Below are positions 16,627 through 24,042 of a stretch of DNA of 64,000 bases, piece after piece. This DNA is from Candidatus Symbiobacter mobilis CR (lineage in GTDB: Bacteria > Pseudomonadota > Gammaproteobacteria > Burkholderiales > Burkholderiaceae_C): contig NC_022576.1 in NCBI RefSeq assembly GCF_000477435.1, forward strand, positions 868,001 through 932,000. Direction: 5' to 3'. The translations under genes were made by a program, and so were the position numbers. Each line of letters opens with the position of its first letter. Positions within the stretch are counted from its first letter, which is position 1. A model generated the notes under the pieces. It searched no databases. It was not told the origin of the DNA and saw only the letters and a list, made by a program, of their open reading frames with translations.

Positions 16627-17590
16627 ATCCGGCATATCCTCTTCTGTCTAAAGACATGCCCTGATCTCAAAGGGATTAAGACAGAGACCAACTCTTCTGT
16701 CTTATTCATAAAAAAGTCTAAAGACATGCCCTGATCTCAAAGGGATTAAGACGGTAGCTTCAGCAGCTACCACACCCGCTCCCGCAGTCTAAAGACATGC
16801 CCTGATCTCAAAGGGATTAAGACCCCCTTTTCAGGAAGTGTATCGAAATCTGGTTCAGTCTAAAGACATGCCCTGATCTCAAAGGGATTAAGACATCTAA
16901 ACCAGTAAGATAACCAGTAGGAATACCGTCTAAAGACATGCCCTGATCTCAAAGGGATTAAGACATACTCTACCCACTTAGCGGTGTCTCCGCCAGCGTC
17001 TAAAGACATGCCCTGATCTCAAAGGGATTAAGACCCATCTGCCCGTTCAAATTGGGCCTGAGATTGAGGTCTAAAGACATGCCCTGATCTCAAAGGGATT
17101 AAGACTCTTCCAATGCATAGAAAAATGAGGCCATTACGTCTAAAGACATGCCCTGATCTCAAAGGGATTAAGACATTTTTGGCTTACCTAGCCTTCGCCA
17201 CTCTTTGTCTAAAGACATGCCCTGATCTCAAAGGGATTAAGACGTAGCGATATTTCGTTATTGAGCTTTGGCTGGGTCTAAAGACATGCCCTGATCTCAA
17301 AGGGATTAAGACTCCTCTTTAACTTGAGTAGGATAATCAGAGCGTCTAAAGACATGCCCTGATCTCAAAGGGATTAAGACTTCCAAAGATCTCTCATGAG
17401 ATCCTCCTTCGGAGTCTAAAGACATGCCCTGATCTCAAAGGGATTAAGACCATGCCAAAGGCACAGTCCGCCGACGAGCTTGAGTCTAAAGACATGCCCT
17501 GATCTCAAAGGGATTAAGACACTACTAGACCGACATCCTCCAGCGCGTAGAAGGTCTAAAGACATGCCCTGATCTCAAAGGGATTAAGAA
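16627..17590 (+). CRISPR. CRISPR array, trailer-side part: 14 repeats, rest of spacer 17 and spacers 18-30
   Basis: This continues the same array after the insertion sequence. Repeats start at 16646, 16716, 16787, 16858, 16928, 16998, 17069, 17138, 17207, 17276, 17344, 17414, 17484 and 17554. All but the last are identical to the leader-side repeats. The last (17554-17590) ends AAGAA instead of AAGAC, as usual at the old end of an array. Spacers 24 and 30 share a target site. Spacer 28 covers a ribosome-binding site and start codon in antisense. Spacer 19 contains GGTAGCT and AGCTACC, which could fold back in the crRNA. Confidence 0.98.
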
Positions 17591-17668
17591 TTTCTGAATA
17601 AGCATATATATGCTTACCATCAATCTTAATAAATACCCTTATTACCGTGCTTCCTACCGCCCGGTAGC

Positions 17669-17691
17669 AACGGTCACGTTCACCGGAATCA
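17669..17691. repeat. fragment resembling an IS21-type end
   Basis: Just behind the array, CGGTCACGTTCACCGGAATC closely matches the terminal repeat of the IS21-derived scar at 25454-25884. No transposase is nearby. The surrounding 194-base trailer (17591-17784) otherwise shows no gene. Confidence 0.4.
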
Positions 17692-17733
17692 GCATGCAGC
17701 GGTGTCACATACGACACAAAATCCGCCACACCA

Positions 17734-17743
17734 GCAAGCTTGC
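17734..17743. promoter_or_regulatory. palindromic element GCAAGCTTGC, copy 3
   Basis: The palindrome is followed by CATTCCCCCC and lies 41 bases before the second NE0113-family start, in the same arrangement as copy 1. Confidence 0.45.
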
Positions 17744-17784
17744 CATTCCCCCCATCCCGCAAAACCGCACCGACACTGCTCCCC

Positions 17785-18927
17785 ATGAACTCCTACGACC
17801 CCCACCAACCCGCCGGCTATCCGCGCCGTGTTTTGATCGCCGTCAGCGGCTTGTCCCCGCAGATCGTCACCGAGACGATTTACGCCCTGGCCGCCGACCA
17901 GGACGAGGCTTTCGTTCCTACTGAAGTCCATCTGCTGACCACCGCCACCGGCGCGCAGCGTGCAGAGCTTTCGCTGCTCAGTGAAGACCTGGGCTGGTTC
18001 CACAAGTTGCAGGCCGACTTCCATCTGCCCGGTATCGCTTTCGACCGCAGCCATATCCATGTGATGCGCGATGCCCAGGGCAAGCCATTGGGCGATATCC
18101 GCACTCCGGCGGACAACCAGGCCGCTGCCGACTTCATCACCGCGCAGGTTCGCGCTTTCACTGCCGACGACGCTTGCGCTCTGCACGCTTCCATCGCAGG
18201 CGGGCGCAAGACGATGGGGTTTTATCTGGGCTACGCCTTGTCGCTCTATGGCCGTGCGCAGGATCGGCTGAGCCACGTCCTCGTCAGCGAGCCGTTCGAA
18301 TCGAGTTACGACTTTTTCTACCCCACGCCCTATAGCCGTGTTTTGAGGCTGCTCAATAACCAGTTGGCCGACAGCGTAAACGCCCAGGTCACGCTGGCGA
18401 ATATCCCTTTCGTCAGCCTGCGCCATGGGCTGCCATCCGCGTTGTTGGCAGGCACGGCCAGCTTCAATGACACCGTCGAGGCCGCCATTGCCGCATTGGC
18501 CCCACCCCGGCTGCGGCTGCATTTGCGCGGCCAATACATCGTCGCAGGCACAACCCGCATTGCGCTACCGCCTGCGGAACTGGCGCTGCTGGCCGTTTTT
18601 GCGCGCCGTGCGGAAATGGGCAAAGAACCCCTGCCCGCACCCGCAAAGGGTGTTCCAGACAAAGACTGGGCAACGATCTACCTGCGCGAATACCGCCGCA
18701 TCACCGGCAACGATGCCGAAAACCAAGACCCCACGCACCGCGCATTGCGCAAAGGTATGGACGGTGAGTACTTCAGCATCCACAAATCGAGGCTGCACAA
18801 AACACTCAAGAACACATTGGGGCCGAGCGCCAATGCCTATCTGATCGCCGACGGCGGCACCCGCCCCCGCCTTTACCAATTGGCATTGAATGCGGATGCG
18901 ATTGCATTTGAGGAAACAGTGGTGTAG
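17785..18927 (+). CDS. CRISPR-associated CARF protein, NE0113 family, copy 2
   Basis: A 380-residue protein nearly identical to copy 1 at 384 over residues 1-190 (CARF domain, loop ASIAGGRKTMGF). It is more diverged in a short stretch near 190-200 (RLLNNQLADSVN here) and in the C-terminal winged-helix-like part (SIHKSRLHKTLKNTLG). The pattern of identical and diverged blocks suggests duplication with gene conversion or recombination. It stands directly behind the CRISPR array and is followed by an A+T-rich block, so it is probably transcribed on its own. As with copy 1, the role is probably cOA binding or degradation; the activity cannot be read from sequence. Confidence 0.8.
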   Translation: MNSYDPHQPAGYPRRVLIAVSGLSPQIVTETIYALAADQDEAFVPTEVHLLTTATGAQRAELSLLSEDLGWFHKLQADFHLPGIAFDRSHIHVMRDAQGKPLGDIRTPADNQAAADFITAQVRAFTADDACALHASIAGGRKTMGFYLGYALSLYGRAQDRLSHVLVSEPFESSYDFFYPTPYSRVLRLLNNQLADSVNAQVTLANIPFVSLRHGLPSALLAGTASFNDTVEAAIAALAPPRLRLHLRGQYIVAGTTRIALPPAELALLAVFARRAEMGKEPLPAPAKGVPDKDWATIYLREYRRITGNDAENQDPTHRALRKGMDGEYFSIHKSRLHKTLKNTLGPSANAYLIADGGTRPRLYQLALNADAIAFEETVV

Positions 18928-19120
18928 GAAGGCAACGGAAAGTCGAATGACATTCCATGAAAAAATATGCACTGTATAAATTACAAGTTTGGTCAAAGCG
19001 CAAATTCATAGCATTTACTGAAAGATGGGTTCTGAAACAGCGCCCCAACAATAAATATTTGATCAACATACCCTATCACATCCAAACCAACAAACAATAG
19101 TCAATATTCTGCTATCCATT

Positions 19121-20848
19121 ATGGCAAATACTTATTTGATTGTTACGTATTCAGAAAAAGATGCCGCCAAAGCGCTTGGCGCAAAATGGGACAGTGTGCA
19201 AAGATCATGGTATGTACCTGAAGGCCGTGAACTGGCTCCATTTTCGCAATGGCTACCCAAAGATGGGGTTGCGACCAAAGCAACAATACAAAATAATGCA
19301 GTAGAGAATCGGGATCATAGTGAGCTGGCAGCCCCTGCCACGCGGGGTATATCTCTTTCTGCATTATTGGGAGGAGTTTCTACAATCGTTTCACGTGCTT
19401 ACCAAACTGGCGTGTGGGTCATGGTGGAAGTGGAAGAGTTGTATACAGTCAGTGGTCACATTTATCTTGGTGTTTCGGAACGGGACCACAACGGTGGTGT
19501 ATTAGCCAAGTCCCAAGCTGTAATCTGGCAACGTACTGCACAAACAATCCTGCCAAAATTTCAGAGCGACACGGGAATCCAGTTTGCACCTGGAATGAAG
19601 ATTCTGGTTCGCGGACGGCCAATATATCATCAACGCTATGGCTTTACTATCACTATTGATAATATTGACTCAGAATATACGCTAGGTGAACTAGCAGCCA
19701 AAAAGAGGAAAATCCGTGAACGCCTGAAAACAGAGGGTGTTTTTACTGCAAATAAGCAACTTCCTTATCCATGGGATTTCAATGTAGTCTTGGTTATTGC
19801 TCCTGCTGGTGGCGCAGGTTTGGGCGACTTCCAAGCAGAAGCAGAACGACTCGAACAATTCGGTATTTGCCATTTTGACTATATTTATAGCCGGTTTCAA
19901 GGCGAAGGTGCTGCCAGAGAAATTTGTGATAAATTGCAAAAGGCAATGTCGATTTATATTAGTCAAAATAACACATTGCCCGATGCTGTTGTAATTATTC
20001 GTGGCGGTGGCCCGGTCAACGACATCGCATGGCTCAATGACTATGACTTGGCTAGATATATTTGCGATTTGCCAGTACCAGCTTTGACAGGGATTGGCCA
20101 TGAACGTGACAGTACAGTGCTGGATGAAGTAGCAAACTGTAAGTACGATACTCCTTCTAAAGTTATTGCAGGCATCGAACAGACTATTAAACAAAGAACC
20201 TCGGATGCAAAAATCATATTTGAACAACTTATCAATACTGGAATAAGATACATACAAGAATCAAAGTTAAATACGACACTCTTGGATACTGAAGTCCGTA
20301 GAAATGCAATGCAGCAACTTACCCAAGGTCGTAAAACTACTTTGGCGTTGATCAACGAAATGAAACTGAATGCATTGAATGAAATCCGTATTGCTTCAGA
20401 TCTTTCTGCTGGTGCCCTGCAGTTTATAAAAACAGAAGCAAAAGTCCATGTACAGCAAGCAAAACAATCTGTGCCTACCCTCTGGAATCAAATCGTCAAT
20501 GATGCCAACCATAGCCTGAAAGCAGCATCGGCTTCGACTTTTATGATGGCTACTACCGTGCTGGACAACGCACGTATCGAAGCTGCCATTGCCAGAAACG
20601 TCACAAAAGATTCCATGGAAATAATTGGTACTTCGGCAAAACAAATCGTGCAATCTGCAAAAAATGACAGCAAGGCATTGATGCGGGAAATAGTTGGCCA
20701 AGGGCCAGAAAAAACGCTGAAACGTGGATTTGCAATTATTCGTAATCAGGAAGGCAAACCAATAACCCGGGCGGCACAGACTGTGACTGGATCTACAATC
20801 GAAATTCAATTTATTGATGCAAACGTTTCAGCAAATATTGACCAATAA
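19121..20848 (+). CDS. exonuclease VII large-subunit-like protein with DUF5710-like head
   Basis: A 575-residue XseA-like protein. Residues 3-45 (YLIVTYSEKDAAKALGAKWD, then WYVPEG) match the DUF5710 type, a small domain often attached to mobile-element DNA enzymes. The OB-fold region is near 80-180. The catalytic core has VIIRGGGPVNDIAWLND, LARYICDLPVPALTGIGHE and DSTVLDEVANCKYDTPS, the conserved XseA pattern including the GxGHExD motif. A long helical tail follows. The gene is A+T-rich and unlike a core xseA. An XseB-like gene follows after 18 bases. ExoVII cuts single-stranded DNA from both ends; its presence in a CRISPR island suggests defence or mobile-element processing, by inference only. 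Confidence 0.83.
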   Translation: MANTYLIVTYSEKDAAKALGAKWDSVQRSWYVPEGRELAPFSQWLPKDGVATKATIQNNAVENRDHSELAAPATRGISLSALLGGVSTIVSRAYQTGVWVMVEVEELYTVSGHIYLGVSERDHNGGVLAKSQAVIWQRTAQTILPKFQSDTGIQFAPGMKILVRGRPIYHQRYGFTITIDNIDSEYTLGELAAKKRKIRERLKTEGVFTANKQLPYPWDFNVVLVIAPAGGAGLGDFQAEAERLEQFGICHFDYIYSRFQGEGAAREICDKLQKAMSIYISQNNTLPDAVVIIRGGGPVNDIAWLNDYDLARYICDLPVPALTGIGHERDSTVLDEVANCKYDTPSKVIAGIEQTIKQRTSDAKIIFEQLINTGIRYIQESKLNTTLLDTEVRRNAMQQLTQGRKTTLALINEMKLNALNEIRIASDLSAGALQFIKTEAKVHVQQAKQSVPTLWNQIVNDANHSLKAASASTFMMATTVLDNARIEAAIARNVTKDSMEIIGTSAKQIVQSAKNDSKALMREIVGQGPEKTLKRGFAIIRNQEGKPITRAAQTVTGSTIEIQFIDANVSANIDQ

Positions 20849-20866
20849 TTATAAGGATTTTATATT

Positions 20867-21202
20867 ATGAACGCGACATTCAAAGCAGCATATAAAACAC
20901 TAAAAACTAATGCAGATACCTTGCGCAAACAGCATGAACCGAATATCGACGACTTGTTGCAGATCGTCACTGAATCTGTTGCAGCATACAAAATTTGCCA
21001 GGAACGGATCAACGCTGTTGAAAAAGCTTTGGAAAAAGCTTTGCATGATGCAGACACACCAACAAGTGAAGCACCCAAGGGAGAACAGGTTGCCCAGCAT
21101 TCTTCGCCACCCAAGCAGGACGAAAAAATTGATGACGATATAGACGAAGACGATATAGACGAAGAAACAGATTATTCCTACGATAAAGATGTACCATTTT
21201 AG
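20867..21202 (+). CDS. exonuclease VII small-subunit-like protein with SSB-like acidic tail
   Basis: A protein of 111 residues. Residues 1-62 are helical, with VAAYKICQERINAVEKALEKAL resembling the helix that XseB uses to bind XseA. Residues 63-111 form a disordered, very acidic tail (DDDIDEDDIDEE) that ends in YDKDVPF. That end resembles the SSB C-terminal tip (acidic run, then Asp-x-Pro-Phe), which recruits repair and replication proteins. XseB proteins are usually about 80 residues and lack such a tail. It is co-directional with the XseA-like gene, 18 bases behind it, and A+T-rich. It could link the nuclease to SSB partners; this is inference. Confidence 0.68.
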   Translation: MNATFKAAYKTLKTNADTLRKQHEPNIDDLLQIVTESVAAYKICQERINAVEKALEKALHDADTPTSEAPKGEQVAQHSSPPKQDEKIDDDIDEDDIDEETDYSYDKDVPF

Positions 21203-21253
21203 TTCTAAGGCTATAAAACTGCTTTCGCAGCACATTACGAATATATTATTTGA

Positions 21254-21290
21254 ACCTGAAGACATACCCTACCTTCAAAGGGGTTAAGAA
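21254..21290 (+). repeat. solitary vestigial CRISPR repeat
   Basis: A 37-base sequence matching the array repeat at about 27 of 37 positions (it includes GAAGACATACCCT and TTCAAAGGGG). It ends TTAAGAA like the degenerate last repeat of the array. The following bases (TTTTTGAATA, then TACCCTGATTACTACCGTGC) match the array trailer. It is the remains of a second array end. Confidence 0.75.
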
Positions 21291-21390
21291 TTTTTGAATA
21301 GACAAACATATTCTTACCACATTCTTACCAATCAATCACAAGAAATACCCTGATTACTACCGTGCCAACTACTGCATGGCACACACACCG

Positions 21391-21400
21391 GCAAGCTTGC
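21391..21400. promoter_or_regulatory. palindromic element GCAAGCTTGC, copy 4
   Basis: The palindrome is followed by CAATTCCCCC, 41 bases before the start of the NE0113 remnant, matching the arrangement of copies 1 and 3. Confidence 0.45.
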
Positions 21401-21441
21401 CAATTCCCCCAACCCACAAAACCGCGCCGACACTGCTCCCC

Positions 21442-21696
21442 ATGAAATCCTACGACTCTGACCACCGCCACCGGCGCGCAGCGCGCAAAGGCATGGACGG
21501 TGAGTACTTCGGCATCCACAACTCAAAGCTGCACAAAATCCTCAAGAACAAATTGGGTCCTGCAGCCAATGCCTATCTGATCGCGGACGGCGGAACCTGC
21601 CCCTACCGTTATCAATTGGGATTGAGTGCTGACACGATTGCGGTTGAGGCAACGATGGTGGAAGAAGGCAACGGAAAGTCGGATGACACCCTGTAA
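21442..21696 (+). pseudogene. remnant of a third NE0113-family CARF gene
   Basis: The first codons (ATG AAA TCC TAC GAC) match the other copies. The sequence then jumps to CTGACCACCGCCACCGGCGC, which in the intact copies lies about 150 bases further in and in another frame, and then jumps again to the C-terminal part from KGMDGEYF onward. Two internal deletions removed nearly the whole CARF domain. An open frame of 84 codons survives, with a tail similar to copy 2 (KLHKILKNKLGPAANAYL). No function is expected. Together with the vestigial repeat before it, this is a decayed copy of the array end plus NE0113 unit. Confidence 0.85.
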
Positions 21697-21703
21697 CAAC
21701 ACC

Positions 21704-21713
21704 GCAAGCTTGC
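21704..21713. promoter_or_regulatory. palindromic element GCAAGCTTGC, copy 5
   Basis: A further palindrome seven bases behind the NE0113 remnant, followed by CATGGAAG instead of the C-rich flank. The rest of 21714-22037 shows no convincing gene. Confidence 0.35.
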
Positions 21714-22037
21714 CATGGAAGACTTTTTCCGAAATTGGCCCAACAATGCACCCATGCCAACGCAATACCCAATTTCCGATGCAGCAAGCACACCATCAGT
21801 CGCGCACCATCATGCAAAGCCAATCGAGAACATCGAAAGTATCCAGACCAATGCGCTATATGTAGGCACGTGCATAATTTCTCACCATCCAACCCGGTTG
21901 GGAATAACATTGCGGCTAATGGTCCATGCCTGTTAAGAAAAATTTTTAACCTACATTGCGCAGATTGAAAAGCATATAGTTTATTGCGTTACCATCTCAA
22001 CCAAGTATCGTCTCCACAAATAACTTTTTCAAGAAAA

Positions 22038-23132
22038 ATGAACACTGTAATGAAAAATTCAATCAATGCACACAGGTCTTTTTCTGGCAAAGAGGAGGCC
22101 CCTCTCCATTTGCTAGTTGAACGCGAAAAGAAACTGCATCAACTGCACGTTGAGTTACCAGTCAGGATAAAATTATTAAACAATGGATCATTGATACAAA
22201 TTACTTACAACAACATTGTTTTGCTGGGTGCTGTGTGCCGCCAATTGATACATCAAATTGGCAGCAGAGCATGGGGGTATAGCCTGGATTATCAGAAAAT
22301 AAGCAAAAATTGGTCGGAAAAATTTTCTAGCAACTGTATTGCTCTAGAGCAAGAACTGGAATCGGTTTTTGATCGTTTCGATCTAACCATTCGTTACGAA
22401 AAAGACAGAATTGGAAATAACAAAATATACGGAATTGTCTCTCCAAATTTTGTCAATGTGAATCAGATTGATTTTCGCGAACAGTTTTTGTCCAAAATCA
22501 AGAAATCTACTTATTTGACCCCTATCAGCAATGGAATGAAATTTGATCGTTACAATAGGGTAATAGAAACCTTTGACTTCAATAATCCAGATTATCAGAC
22601 TTCATACAGCTATGGATTGGTATATGCAAAAAATAATGGCTACGAATCATACAAAGTAAATTGGGAAAGAACAATCCTCATTTGCACAAATGGTCTTACT
22701 GCAATTGAATCCAATGAATCTATTTGGAAGCACACCAAAGATATTGATTTGCATGACTTCATTACCCAAACCGTTCAAGTCGGAATTATCAATCAAAAAC
22801 ATATTGAAGAAAGAATAGAATTATCCCAAAATTCTTTACTTCACAGAAGCACCTTTGACGAGTTGATGAGGAGATTGTCTTTATCCAATGCATCGAAAAA
22901 CCGTATCCAAAGCCGTCTTGCCATAGAATCTAATGCCGTGGGCAACAATCAGTGGGCTTTAAGCCAATCTTTAACTTGGCTCGGCACACATGAAAAAGCT
23001 ATACCTATTAGAAACCAAGAGCAATTAACAAGATTGGGTACTGATATTCTAGAAAGTTCACTGGAACATGTATTAGAACAACCGCCTCAAATAATGCGTG
23101 ATCAATCATACGGATTGGTTATGCCTAAATAA
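22038..23132 (+). CDS. DUF932-like protein of unknown function
   Basis: A 364-residue, A+T-rich gene. YSYGLVYAKNNGYESYKVNWERTILICTNGL is split over residues 190-225, and AVGNNQWALSQSLTWLGTH lies near the end; both resemble the phage/plasmid DUF932 family, whose function is unknown. No nuclease or ATPase motif is seen. The ATG at 22038 is preferred over a TTG-initiated longer form from 21984; an ATG at 22050 is also possible. It forms, with the next gene and the ExoVII pair, an A+T-rich block unlike the flanking cas genes, pointing to transfer from a mobile element. Confidence 0.5.
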   Translation: MNTVMKNSINAHRSFSGKEEAPLHLLVEREKKLHQLHVELPVRIKLLNNGSLIQITYNNIVLLGAVCRQLIHQIGSRAWGYSLDYQKISKNWSEKFSSNCIALEQELESVFDRFDLTIRYEKDRIGNNKIYGIVSPNFVNVNQIDFREQFLSKIKKSTYLTPISNGMKFDRYNRVIETFDFNNPDYQTSYSYGLVYAKNNGYESYKVNWERTILICTNGLTAIESNESIWKHTKDIDLHDFITQTVQVGIINQKHIEERIELSQNSLLHRSTFDELMRRLSLSNASKNRIQSRLAIESNAVGNNQWALSQSLTWLGTHEKAIPIRNQEQLTRLGTDILESSLEHVLEQPPQIMRDQSYGLVMPK

Positions 23133-23186
23133 TTCTCAAAAAATACATAATACATATTGTAACGCAAGCAATCACGCCTTAAAGAT

Positions 23187-23849
23187 ATGTTCAGAGAGAT
23201 TTGTTTGGTGTGCCCCAATGATAAACACTACAGAAAATGGCTGAAAGATAATAATTTTATTTCTGACCCAAAACGAATACCCTGCCCTTTTGCGCACGAA
23301 TACCATCTTCAATTATACAAATTGGAGAATATTATTCGATCGATCATCAAACTCCATCTCGAAGAATGCCCAAATCGCATTCTTCAATGGAATAATAGAA
23401 ATAAATATGGTCGATACAGGATACACTATCGTGAATTAGACTATGTTTATGCGCCAGATCAAACACCTAGATTATTTATAGAAATCAAACATAGAGAAAC
23501 CACGACCACAGGCAAAGACGGTATCGCCCAGATCAAAAAATCGTTATTTATTGCGCAACATGCATGGCAAAATGTTTCCGGTGTTTGCATCAATGTCATG
23601 ATGGCTGATATATTAGGTATTGAAACAGATATTATTCCTGATTTTATTCCTCTGACTGAGATTCCGACTGTTCTGGCATCTGAATCTCAACCGCACGATG
23701 AGATTCATGTATTATGGCTAGACTCTAAGGAAGTGGCGACTTTTGCGATTGAGCATGGATTATTGACAAAAGAAGAAGTGGACGATTTACCTAGATTGCA
23801 CAAATTGGCAAGGAACCCCACGAAGTATCTCAACACGGAATTTGAGTAG
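23187..23849 (+). CDS. putative PD-(D/E)XK nuclease-fold protein
   Basis: A protein of 220 residues without a recognised family. Asp85 in YRELDYVYAP, then Glu99 and Lys101 in LFIEIKHRET, fit the D-x(n)-E-x-K pattern of PD-(D/E)XK nucleases. The conserved-looking GIAQIKKSLFIAQHAW helix follows. The N terminus has CLVCPNDKHYRKWL and PCPF, with three cysteines that might bind metal. A+T-rich, 54 bases behind the DUF932-like gene. It may act with it or with the ExoVII pair. Activity is an inference from three residues and their spacing. Confidence 0.45.
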   Translation: MFREICLVCPNDKHYRKWLKDNNFISDPKRIPCPFAHEYHLQLYKLENIIRSIIKLHLEECPNRILQWNNRNKYGRYRIHYRELDYVYAPDQTPRLFIEIKHRETTTTGKDGIAQIKKSLFIAQHAWQNVSGVCINVMMADILGIETDIIPDFIPLTEIPTVLASESQPHDEIHVLWLDSKEVATFAIEHGLLTKEEVDDLPRLHKLARNPTKYLNTEFE

Positions 23850-24042
23850 CGTTATTTTTTTGCAATACAGGCTGTATAAACGCCCGACGCTACCCCAACC
23901 CTAGAACGATAGCCAATACATCAAATCCAAGGAGGCCACACAAAAAGTCATTGATTAGATGGACAATGCATAAGGTCGGTTCGCGTTTGCAATACCAACG
24001 CGCCGTACGTCAGCAACCTTTTTCACATACTGAAGGTTTTTT

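Noticed and set aside
16533-16727. Minus-strand open frame across repeats and spacer 18
   Set aside because: It is made of CRISPR repeat sequence and the IS end; not a gene.
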